From positions 2,914,001-2,978,000 of the forward strand of contig JAPVLO010000073.1 in NCBI GenBank assembly GCA_027257055.1: a stretch of 64,000 nt of DNA, given 5' to 3'. The translations under genes and the position numbers were made by a program. Below the pieces are notes generated by a model that was not told where the DNA came from, did not search any database, and worked only from the letters and a program-made list of their open reading frames with translations. The stretch is from Cephalopachus bancanus (lineage: Eukaryota; Chordata; Mammalia; Primates; Tarsiidae). Positions 44,981 to 56,300 of the stretch are shown piece after piece (the first letter of the stretch is position 1; each line of letters starts with the position of its first letter).

Positions 44981-47584
44981 ACTGCAATAACTGAAAATAA
45001 GTATAGTAATTAATTAGTGCCTGGTACTGAAATAGATGACTAGAAACAATAGCCAGATACTTACTGACACTGAAATATATGGAAGTAATGGATTTTTAAA
45101 GAGTTTAAAAAATATTAGTAAAAATAAAGCACAGTATGACACGTCTCAGAAAACAGTACAAGGCATGATTATTCTTTTTCGAATTTTATTTGAGAATTAT
45201 AATAATGGGCAAATATTGAAAAATTTTCAGACTCTATGCCAGTTGATTCTCTTAAATATCCTGATAATATTGATGTTAGTTCATATATTATGAAAATATG
45301 AACAACATGTCATATAAAATTTGAATCTTCTCTGTTCAGGTCTTGGCTAACAAATGTGAAAAAAGTGCTTTTTATTAGAATGGGCTGTACTCAGTGTTGG
45401 AGGGTAGAATAACTATTTTAATATTGCTAACTATTCAGCAATTGTTTACTTAAAATATTTTTATTTGTTATAAATAATGCGTTTATAACATAGTTGGTGC
45501 AGAAAAAATTTATTTATACTATTAGGAGGTAAGGAAAGATTTTATCATGAAATGAGTTCTAATTAAATCTTAAAGTTGCCTTGGTTTATCCTGTAGGTAA
45601 TTTACTAAAAATATTTTAGGCAAAGCTTGAAAAGATACTGGAAGGCCAAGCAAAAATGCCAAGAATTGGGTTAATTGGCACAATACAAGGTGGCTGGGCA
45701 CAGTTGGGGAAAGTGTCAGAGTAGGGAGAATCCCTACCAAGATAGACGGTTTCTGCAATTAGCTCTCTGAACTTTAACCCTTCCAGAATAATTAATGAGT
45801 AACAGAGGGGATCAAGACAAAGACACAAAGTGATATGGTGGGTGCTAGCAAGTAATACATCAAAGAATGCTCGTAATTGGCCCTGTGGCTTTCATTCTTT
45901 GCCCTATTTCTTTCAATTCATTGACTCAAAATAATGGGTTCAGGTTCATTATCAACAGGTTTTAGCTGTAAGAGCACAACATTACAACAAAGCTTGGATT
46001 GTGGCAGTGTTGATGGCTAAGTAAGAAGTTGCAGTTGGTAACCACTCTTTGAAGAAGGAAAATAGCATATTCATTCTGAATGAATCAACAGCTTTTCCAC
46101 TCATATTTAGAATCTTGAAAACCTTAAATTCTTCAACTTGACAATGCTGGAATATGGTTGGTGTGGGCAGGTACGTATTTTTCCATTTGAATGATATTTG
46201 AGTCCGTGATGAGAAGATTTATACTTTTTGCATTATTTAAAATGAAAATGAATCATTGACATATGGCACTAAAGACATCAAGGGTTTTGACACTCCCAGC
46301 ATGTGGCTATACATTATTTCTTTTATTTTTGAATTATATATTTTGTGTAAATTTTGTTTCCCTTTGATTATTTACTTTGTGATCATAATGGGAAAAAGTG
46401 GGATTTTTCTGAGAAATTTCTAAGACAAATGTTCTGATTTCTTCTAATTTAGTAGGCTAAATTTGTTTTATATACAGCTATGTTTTAATGACAATTTATA
46501 TTGTTGTGTAAAAAGTATCCAAATTTTAAAAGATTTATGATGTCATTTTATTCAATATTGTGTAGTAATGCAAGGCAGCATAAATTTTATTTTTGTACTT
46601 GAATATTTGAAAAATATTTTTCTTTAATATTCAGTCCAAAGTCTTTTAAAGTTAGCCTTATAGTTATTAATTTTCATTATTATGCTATTATATCTATTTT
46701 CAACTTTAGAAACTAGCTACCTTATGCAATTGCAAGTATCACAGTCAAATACTAATTTATGCATCTGATGTTTATCATTTAGAATTTAAAATATGTTCAT
46801 AGTACTTAAAATTATCATTTTATCGAACTAAAAATAGCTACACATTTTAAGCTAGAATTTAATTTAAAATCTTCTATATTTTTAGTTATTTATTATATTG
46901 ATTTTATGAAAAGTATACTGCATATAGGTAAATAAGCCATATCTTTGTTGTTGACACTTCAGCTGAATTTTTCTAGAACTTTAAAGACAAATTAAACTAT
47001 CAGATGAGATTGAGTTGAGTTGGAGGTTTAGTTTTGTGATTCCCATTAAGTAAAAAGTCGATTAAAATGCATTGAGATTGATTGATAGAGAGGAGACTGT
47101 GTAGAGACATTTAAATACAGCCTGGTTGTGGGTGCTAAATATACATATGTATATCATAAAAAAATCAGTGCTTATTACATATGATGTATCAAGAGATACT
47201 CATTTTTTAATGAGTAACAGAAAGCGTCTTTTATTTTTGTTTACAAATGACTTGTTAATACATAATATTGGCCAACTATTTTCTTTAGCTAGTTAAAATT
47301 ATTCCAGGCTTATAATTTTAGAATTTTAAGAGTCCTTGGATGCTATCTTTTGAGTGTAGTTTATCAAGTTAATCTAGCAAAAGTTCCTCCTACCTCTAAT
47401 AAGCTATGTTAAATCTGGGTGAAGTAATGAATTCAGGGGTGAAAGCATTGGGAATATTTGTCTCATGTTGAAGTCCCCACTTACCCTGAAGCAGATGTTT
47501 ATGTACACACCTTTATTACTTTTGTATATATTCCATGCTTTAATAAATATTAACTAAATATTTACTAATATAATAATCATTGTA
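44981..47584. other. Unassigned AT-rich DNA
   Basis: No repeat family firmly recognised over about 2.6 kb. Two overlapping antisense frames at 45570-45828 show no known protein. Confidence 0.4.
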
Positions 47585-48270
47585 ACAGATGGGTTGAAAA
47601 TTAGAAGCTGATTAAGAGCATCATCTCTAAGCTCACAGTCTATTTGGGGAGATGGATATATAAACAAGTGACAGTATGATAGTATTCAATACTATACTAG
47701 AGATATAAGTAAAATTCTTCTTAAGAAAAGAGCCACTAAATATGCATGAGGTAGCTTCTAACAGACTTCACAGAAATGGTGGCATCTAAATTTGGGACTT
47801 AAGAGATAAATATTAATCAAGCAATGAAGGTGAGAGGTGAAGGGGATATATTTGAAGTTATCAAGGCATAAAGAGCGTAAAACTTCAAAAAGCAGTACAT
47901 TAAGTTGCTTAAAATATTACCTTGATTATGAAGTACCAGTTAGAAAGTTGCTGAGATAGTGTGTTGGGTCAGGTTGAAAAATACTTCATATCTATGCTAA
48001 AGATTTTGGACTTAATTCTGAGAGCTATTGGGGAAACTTTGGAATATTTATAAGAGCGTGTGCTTTAGGAAACAAATATGTAGGCAGTGGGGAGCTGGTC
48101 TGGAGAGAGCAGTGACTGTTGGCAGCAGCAAGAGCTGCTAGAAAGCAGGGACACTTAGACAATAAACCATGGCTTACTCAACTGAGGCAGGAGCAGTGGG
48201 CATGGAGAAAGGCAGGTCTGATTTAAAGGAGATTGCTAAGACAGAGACCAGATGATCTGATAATGAGAGG
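47585..48270 (-). mobile_element. L2 fragment, minus strand
   Basis: AAGCTCACAGTCTATTTGGG, ATATAAACAAGTGACAGTAT, GATTTTGGACTTAATTCTGA, GAAACTTTGGAATATTTATAAG (degraded) and TGAGGCAGGAGCAGTG follow the L2 3' region in reverse orientation. Confidence 0.6.
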
Positions 48271-48929
48271 TGAAGATGTTTGTATAGCTAGGGGAAACCC
48301 TTGAGATTTATATTTTTTGGTGCTTGGTACTTTGTGATTGTAATATTTATGGGCAAGTAATGAGACGGACAATCTAAAAAATAGCTTAGCTGAGATAGAA
48401 TTCATTGACTGTTCAATTCACCCAAATTAAGTGTACAAATCGATGGTTTTTAGTATGCTCACAGAGTTGCACAAACATCACTACAATCTAATTTTGGAAC
48501 ATTTTCGATATCCTCTCCAAAAAACCCATCATATCCATTTGTGGTTACCTCTTGTTACTCCCAGTTTTCTAACTAAGGACAACCACTACTGTGGTGTTTT
48601 TTTATTTGTTTGTTTTTTGTCCATTTCGTATAAATGGAATAATGCATCTCTTGAATTTGCATAATATTTTCAAGATTCATCTATGTTGTAGCATGTTTTT
48701 ATTCTTTTTTATTGGCAAATAATATTTCTTTGATGGACCCACTGCTTTTTATTCATCCATTTATCAGCTGATGAACATTTGGATTGTTTCCACTTTTTGA
48801 CTATTATGAACAATGCTGCTACGATATAGAAGTAGACGTTTTTGTGTGGAAATATGTTTCATTTTACTTCATATATACGTGTATATACACACAAACATAT
48901 ACCTAACTGCTAATACATACATAACTAAC

Positions 48930-48977
48930 CTAATACATAACCTAATACATAACATAATACATAACCTAATACATAAC
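48930..48977. repeat. 12-bp tandem repeat, four units
   Basis: Units of CTAATACATAAC (third unit ATAATACATAAC), preceded by a related partial unit. The array is bounded by TAACTGC at 48904 and 48974, so it expanded between two copies of an L1 word. Confidence 0.95.
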
Positions 48978-49727
48978 TGCTAGGTCATATGGTAATACTA
49001 TATAATACTTTAAGGGACTGTCAAATTATTTTCCAAAGTTGCTGCACGACTTTATATTCTCACCAGAAATGAAAGCTCCAATTTCTCCACATCTTTACCA
49101 AATCTTGTTATTGTTCATGTGTTTGTGAATAGACATTCTAGTGTATGTGGATGTGGTATCTCATTGTGGCTTGGATTTACATTTTCCTAAATAATGGTGT
49201 TTAGCATTTTTTTCATGTGTTAACTGGCTATGTGTGTATCTTCTTTAAAGAAGTGTCTTTTCAGATCCTTTGCCCATTTTAAAATTGGGTTGTCTTTTTA
49301 ATTATTGAGTTGTAAGAATTCTTTACATATTTTGAATAAAAGCCCCTTGTCAGGTATATTATTTGCAAGTATTTTCTCCCATTATGTGAGTTATCATTTT
49401 ACTTTCTTGGTAGTATCATTTAACGGACAAACACTTTTAATTTTGGAAGTCCAGTTTATATATAACTATCTACCTATCTATATAATAAACCTATATATTA
49501 TTTGAATATGTTTTCTTCTAAGGAATTGTATTGTTTTAGCTCTTGTGTTTACATCTGTGATGTACTTTAAGTCAATTTTTATATTTGGTATGAGGAAGGG
49601 GTTCACTTCATTCTTTTGCATGTAAATATCCAGTTGTCCCAGCACCACTTATTGAAGAGATTTTTCTTTGCCATTTGATTGTCTGAGCACCCTTGTTTTA
49701 AAATCAATTGGCCAGACATGTAAAAGT

Positions 49728-49811
49728 TTATTTCTGGACTCTCAATTTTATTCCATCAATTCACGTCTATTATTTTTGGACTCTCAATTTTATTCTATCA
49801 ATCTATAGCTA
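49728..49811. repeat. 42-bp tandem duplication in L1
   Basis: 49728-49769 and 49770-49811 share TTATTT(C/T)TGGACTCTCAATT and the following TTATTC(C/T)ATCAAT, with later differences. A local duplication that predates further mutation. Confidence 0.85.
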
Positions 49812-50987
49812 TACTTGGCTAGTTCCACACTGCCTTGATCACTATAACTCAAAGTTTTGAAATTGGACATTGTAAGTCTTCCAATCTTGTTATTTGCTTT
49901 TTTTATTCAAGACTTATTTGCTCTACTCTGGTTCCATTGAATTTCCATATGCATTTTAGGATCAACTTGTCTATTTCTGCGAAAAAAAAAACCTGCTGAA
50001 ATTTTGGTAAAGATTTCACTGAATTTGTAGATCAACTTGGAGAGTATTAAGATCTCAACAGAATTATACTGTGTAGTCCCATGGATTATATCTCCAATTA
50101 TTTAGATTTTTACTTTCAGTAATATTTTAAAGTTTTAGGATATGTGCTTACATTCTTTTTGCTAAATTTATTCCTAAGTATTTTATTTTCTGATGTCTTA
50201 TAAATAAAATTGTTTTTAAATTCCATTTTCAGATTGCTCATTACTAGTTTAAAGAAATATTGTTTTTGTTTATTGATCTTGTATCCTATAACCTTGCTTA
50301 GCTTGTTTATTCTACTGGTATGCCAGTGAATTCCTTATGATTTTCTAACATTATGCCATCTACTAATAGAGATAGTGTTATTTCTACTATTTCAATTTGA
50401 ATGATAACTTTTATTTATTTTTCTTAACTAATTGCCCTGGATAGACTCTCTAGTACAATGTTAAACACTGGTGCAATGTTGAACATCTTAATTTTATTCC
50501 TACTCATAGGGAGAAAGACTCCATTCTTTCCTTATTAAGTATCATCTTAGCTTTATGTTTTTCACAAATACTCTAGTAGGTTAAGGAAGTTCTATTTGAT
50601 TCCTAGTTTCTTAAGTATTTTTTTGTTATTAAAGTTTGTTGACTTTAGTTAGATGTTTTCTCTACATCTATTAAAATGGTCCTGTGGTTTTGATGAAATG
50701 AAATTTAAACATTTTAAACTTTAGCAGTGTATGGATACATGAGTCCAACATTATAAGGCTACATAAATGTTTCTGTAATAAATTCTTCTTTTAAATAATG
50801 TGTATTTAACAAAAATGGGCCTAACTACAAAAGAATAATTTGTATACCCTTACTTCAGTATTTCCTACTGAATATATCTTTTTGTGGGAAATTTTAAATA
50901 CCTTATTTTTGACCATAAAATAAAAATTAACTTATTTAATAAACTCATATAAGTATGTGGTTACAGCTAACATTTTTATATATTTTC

Positions 50988-51262
50988 TTTTTTTTTTTTT
51001 TGAATTGGAGTCTCACTCTGTCACCCAGACTGGAGTGCAGTGGCTGCTCCCAGCCACCGCAGCCTCAACCTGCTGGGCTCCGGCGATCCTTCCGCTTCAG
51101 CCTTCCAAGTAGCTGGAACTACAGGCGCGCGGTACCACACCCGGCTAGTTTTTTTTTATTATTATTTATTGTAGAGATGAGGTTTCGCCAAGTTGCCCAG
51201 GCGGGTCTCGAACCAGCGGGCTCAGGCAATCCACTCACCTCAGCCTGAGCCAGCGAGCCCGG
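50988..51262 (-). mobile_element. Lineage-specific Alu with 5'-arm deletion, minus strand
   Basis: Poly(T), GAATTGGAGTCTCACTCTG, a GGCTGCTCCCAGCCAC hairpin form, and a normal second arm until CTCAGCCT, which joins directly to GAGCCAGCGAGCCCGG. The CCCAAAG..GGATTACAGG stretch is missing (about 25 bases). Flanks TTTATATATTTTC and TTTATATTTTC are an imperfect target-site duplication. Confidence 0.95.
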
Positions 51263-51273
51263 TTTATATTTTC

Positions 51274-53164
51274 AATGAAGACAGAATAGAGCTAATCTTT
51301 GGAAAGGAAATGAATGTTGAATAAATTGATTTCTTAGGGTCTTTTATGTATTTCTGCTATAAGAAATACACATTTTCTAGCTTAAGTAGTACTACACATT
51401 TTTAGTTAAAATTGTGTCATACACAACATAACTGAAAATAAGTTTCACTTTCATATGTGGCATCTAAACTTGAGAAAATCCAAGCATGTTATTATAGACA
51501 AGGAGACATTCTAATGAAAGCAAATGTTTATATCAGAACAGAAAGTTATTAGCATTCATAAGAGAATTATTTAAACTAAAATTTGTGAATTATGTGGCAA
51601 CTGCAAGGCTTGTGCTGTATCCTTTACGTTAATATAGCAATGATTACAAATGACTGAAATCTCTTTAGATCTAGTCAAGTACACATTATACTAAAAATAG
51701 ACATATTTTTAAAATTTAGTAGTTATCTTAAAGTAGTGTCATCCTTGTAAATATTTTTGATTATGTAGGATATTAAAATATGAGTTCAAGATAAATATTT
51801 CTCTATTGCTATCTACCTGAGTTGCCCTTTAAACACCTAATATCTTGATCCATATTCAGTTTCTTTAGCTTCAGTCTGCCTGCTGTGATGAAAGAGTCAT
51901 CTCATTTTGTATTAATTTCATTTGATATATAGAATATTATTATGTCATAGCTGTTGGGGTAAGCTTAAATTCAGAGAATCTCTAAACTTGAAAAGTAATA
52001 TTTAAAATTTTTTGTGTCAGACATATTTTTCTTTTCATTTAAGTGTCTATTTTAGTGTCCTCTAACATAGTACAAATGTTAACTTTTCGATCATCAAAAT
52101 ATTTTTTTGTTTATTTTTTTAAAAACTATGATAATGTGATTTATTTTTTAAGCTTCAATCTAAATTGCTATGATCAGACATCACAATCACTTGACAGCAA
52201 AAATATTTTATTTAAACAATGCACTTTCGTATATACAACCAAATAAAATAGCTTAAAATGTGTGTGTGTATGTACACATTTTTTTTTATCACTTGAATCT
52301 TTCTCTTTTTTTTCTTTAATCATTCTACAGAAAGAACATGGATCATGTTCATGGTTTATAACTTAGTAGAATATTTCGCCATGTATTACTTGAGTGTGTA
52401 TGTGTGTGTATTTATTACTTTGGGATTTCTATCCTTATTTTTTCATTCTTTCATGCTCTTTTTGGGAAATTATGTCTTCAAATACATTTTTGAAGAAGTA
52501 TTTTTCATGCTAAGTATCCTTTCATGATAAAAGGAACATGGAGAGAAACATTGTTGACTTTAATTTTAATTGCATGATAAAGATATCTAGAAGTGTTCTA
52601 TAATTTGATAATAGAAGATTTTATTACTTTAAAACTAAATTTTGTCATTGAAACTTTCATTTTGATATATTAGGCAATGACGTTTGTTGTGACATATATT
52701 AAAAGATGACATTTCTGACCCATTACAAAAAAAGGTGTATACATTGAATTAGTTTCTTTTTATTTTCAGTGTGTTTAAATATATGTTTTCTTCAGGTTTT
52801 TTTTTAATAACTCAGTAAACTCATTTTTGAAGGCTTGGTACCAGATAGTTAGCACCAAAGCAGTAAAGTATCTAACTCTACAATTTTGAATCAGATGATC
52901 TGAGAGAGTTTATTGGCTCAATGTTTGTTGACAAACGTTAAATTTATAAATAATGTATTTTTCGAAATAAACACATTTGTGCACTTTTTGTATAGACAAA
53001 AATCCATTTTTTTGCTTAGTGATTAATTTGACCTCTTGCTTTGTCTGGTGGCCAAGAACAATAAGTGAATGTACTTCATATTTTAATACAAGAAAACATA
53101 TTGAGCTTTATAGGTTTTACTAAGAATAAATTAAGTTGGATTTTGAAAATTTTGAAAAAGACTG
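51274..53164. other. Unassigned AT-rich DNA
   Basis: About 1.9 kb, T-rich, with no recognised repeat or gene. Confidence 0.45.
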
Positions 53165-53335
53165 CATATATATATATTTACATATATACATATATTTATT
53201 TTACTTTTTAATTTTTATATATGCATATGTATTTGTATATATAAAATATATGTATATTTATATAAATTTCACATTTTAGAAATGATTTAATATTTTATAT
53301 ATGTGTATGTTTAGTTACTTTATATATATGTCCCT
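53165..53335. repeat. AT-rich low-complexity stretch (TA/TATG-type)
   Basis: Dominated by TATATA, TACATA and TATGTA words immediately beside the 3' end of the next L1. Confidence 0.85.
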
Positions 53336-53339
53336 TTTA

Positions 53340-56300
53340 GTTTATTTTTGAGACATAGGGTACAAGCCAGGATTAGATACATGAGCAGTCTATGTGTAGG
53401 TGAAGTTGGGACCTCTAACTGGTCCTCACTTACCTGGTTTAGGTTCAGGTACTCATGGGATGACACATGTCCTCCTCCTCCACTCCCCTGTCAGTGTCCT
53501 GTGACTGCCAATTTCTGCCTTATAGTATTGTGATAAATGTTCAGAACCCACTTATGAGTGAGAACATGTAGTATTTAGTTCTTTATTTCTGTGATGGATC
53601 ACTAAGTATGACGGACTCTAAATTCATCCAGTTTGCTGTGAAGTTCATAATTTTGTCTTTCTTCGTTGCTGTGCAATACTCCATCATGTATATTTACCAC
53701 ATTTCCTGTATACAGTCCACTTTCAATGGGCAAGAGGTTGATTCTATATTTTTGCTACTGTGAATAGTGCAGCAATAAACCTGTATGTGCAGGTATCTTT
53801 TTTGCAGAACATTTTAAGTTCCTCCCAGTATATTCTCAGCAGGGTAGTTGCTGGGTCTTATGGAAAGTCAATTTCTAGTTTTTAAAAAAATAGTCCCACT
53901 GTTTTCCATATAGGTTAGATTTATTTGCACCCCCACCAACAGTGTAGAAGTGTACCCTTTTCTCCGCACCCATGTCAGCATCTGTTGTTTTTTGATTTAT
54001 TAATAATTGTATTTATTAATTTTCATTCATACTGAAGTTAGGTGGTATCTCAATGTGATTTTAATTTGCATTTCTCTGATGATTAGTGAGGCTGAGCATT
54101 TTTTCATGTGTCTGTTGGCTGCTCATATGTCTTCTTTTGCAAAGTGTCTATTCATGCCTTTTGCCCATTTTTTAATAGGGTTGTTTGCTTTTTTCTTTTG
54201 GCTCATTTGTATGAATGTTAGGCCCTTGTCAGATCATAAACAGCAAATATTTTTTCTCCCAATTTATGGGTTGTCTCCCCAAACTCTTAATAATTTCTTT
54301 TGCTGTGCAAAAGTTTTTCAGTTTGATGGGGTCCCATTTGTCTATTGTAGCTTTTATGTCATTTGCTTTTGGGATTTGATCATGAATTGGTTTCCTACTC
54401 CTGAGTGCATAAATATGTCTCCTATATTTTCTTCTATGATTCTTATAGTTTGAGGTTTTTGATCCACTTAGAGTTGATTTTTTTATATGACAATAGTTAG
54501 GGGTCCTGTTTCATTCTCTTGCATGTTGTTGGCCAGTTTTCCTAGCACCATTTGCTGAATGAAGGTTCTTTTCTCCAGTGGTTGTTTTTGCTGGGTTTGT
54601 CGAAGATAAGTTGATTAAGAGATGGGCTTTTTTGCTTCCAGAATCTCTGTCCTGTTCCGTTGGTCTATGTGTCTATTCTTGTACCAGTGCCAGGCTATTT
54701 TGATTATTTTACCCTTATAGTAAGTTTTGAAGTCTGGAAATGTGATACTTCCTGTTTTTTTTCTTTTGCTGAGGATTATTTTGACTATTCATGCTCTTTT
54801 TAATTTTCATATGAATTTCTATATTATTGTTTTCAGGTTTGAGAAGAATAATGTTGGCAATTTGATGGGTATACATTGAATCTGTAGATTGCCTAATGCA
54901 GGATGGATATCTTAGCAATACTGATTCTTCCAATCCATTAACATGGAATGTTTTTCCATTTGTTTGTGTCATCAATGATTTCCTTTAGCAGTGTCCTCTC
55001 ATTGCGCAGAGGTCTTTCACTTCTTGGGATAGGTGGATGCTAAGATATTTCAATTTTTGTGTGGCTATTGTGAATGGGATTGTGCTTTTTATTTGGTTCT
55101 CTGCCTGCTTGTTGCTTGTGTATAGAAATGCCATTGTATTTTGCATGTTGATTTTGTTCCCCAAGACTTTGCCAAGTTGTTTATCAGTGCAAGGAGGTTT
55201 TTGACAGACTTCCTTCAGTTTTCAAGGTGTAGGATCATATCATCTGGAAAGAGGGATAGTTTAACTTCCTCTTTGCCTATTTGGATACCCCTGATTTTCT
55301 TTTCTTGCCTGATTTCTTTGGGTAGGCCTTTCAACACTATGTTGAACAGGAAGGGTGAGAATGGGCATCCTTGTCTTGTTCCTGTTTTCAGAGGAAATGC
55401 TTTCAATTTTTGCCCATTGAGCAATATATTGGCTATGGGTTTATTGTAGATAGACTTACTATTTTGAGGAATGTTCATTCAATTTCTAGGTGTGCAAGGG
55501 TTTTAATAAATAGGATGCTGAATTTTGTCTAAAACTTTTTTCTGCATTTAGCAATATTATCATATGGTTCTTGTTTTTACATGTGTTGGTGTACTGAATT
55601 ACATTAATGGTCTTGCGGATCTTGAACCAAACTTGCATCTTGGGAATGAAGCTTAGTTAGTCATGGTGGATGATTCTTGAGTTGTGTGCTGGATCCAATT
55701 TGCTAAAATTTTGTGGAGAACTTTTGTATCTGTGTTCATCAAGTAGATTGGCCTATAATTCTCTTTCCTTGTTGAGTCCCTGTCAGGTTTGGGTGTCAGT
55801 GTGATGTTAGCTTCATAAAATGATTTGGGTAGGGTTCCATCTTTCTTGGTTGCCAAGAATACTTTTGATAGAGTTGGTATCAGCTCCTCTTTGTATGTTT
55901 TCTTGCATTCTGCTGGGAAGCTGTCTGATCCAGGGCTTTTTTTTGCAGGCAGAATTCTTATGACAGAGTCAATTTCCTGTGTTGTTATTGGTCTATTTAG
56001 GGTTTCAGTCTCTTCTTGCTTCAACCTTTGGAGGTTGTGTGATGTCAGAAAGCCCTCCATTGCATTTAGGTTTTCAAGCTTGTTTCCATACAAGTGTGCA
56101 TAGTAATCTCTGTTAATCTTTTGAATTTCTTCAGGGTCAGGTGGAACTCCACCTTTTGTGTTTCTAATTGTGTTCATTTGTGCTTTCTCTCTCTCTTCTT
56201 CTTAGTCAGTCTGGCTAGGTATCTATCAATCTTATTTATCTTTGCAAAGAACCAGCTTTTTATTTTGTAGATTTTTTTTCTATGACACTTTTGTCTTCTG

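Larger units (their letters stand above)
48385..50720 (-). mobile_element. L1 (L1MB/ME type), minus strand
   Basis: 3' UTR at the left (TTCAATTCACCCAAATTAAG, ACAGAGTTGCACAAACATC), then ORF2 in reverse: CTTTGCCCATTTTAAAATTG, CAGTTGTCCCAGCACCACT, TCAATTTTATTCCATCAATT, GGATCAACTTGTCTATTTC, up to about 50720. About 2.3 kb, 5' truncated, with no useful open frame. It contains a 12-bp minisatellite and a 42-bp tandem duplication. Confidence 0.85.

Noticed and set aside
47142..47157. ATATACATATGTATAT palindrome
   Set aside because: Low-complexity TA/CA/TG sequence in which such palindromes are expected by chance.
54007..54453. 148-codon plus-strand frame, longest outside Alu
   Set aside because: Lies antisense to the L1 ORF2 C-terminal region; no independent gene signal.
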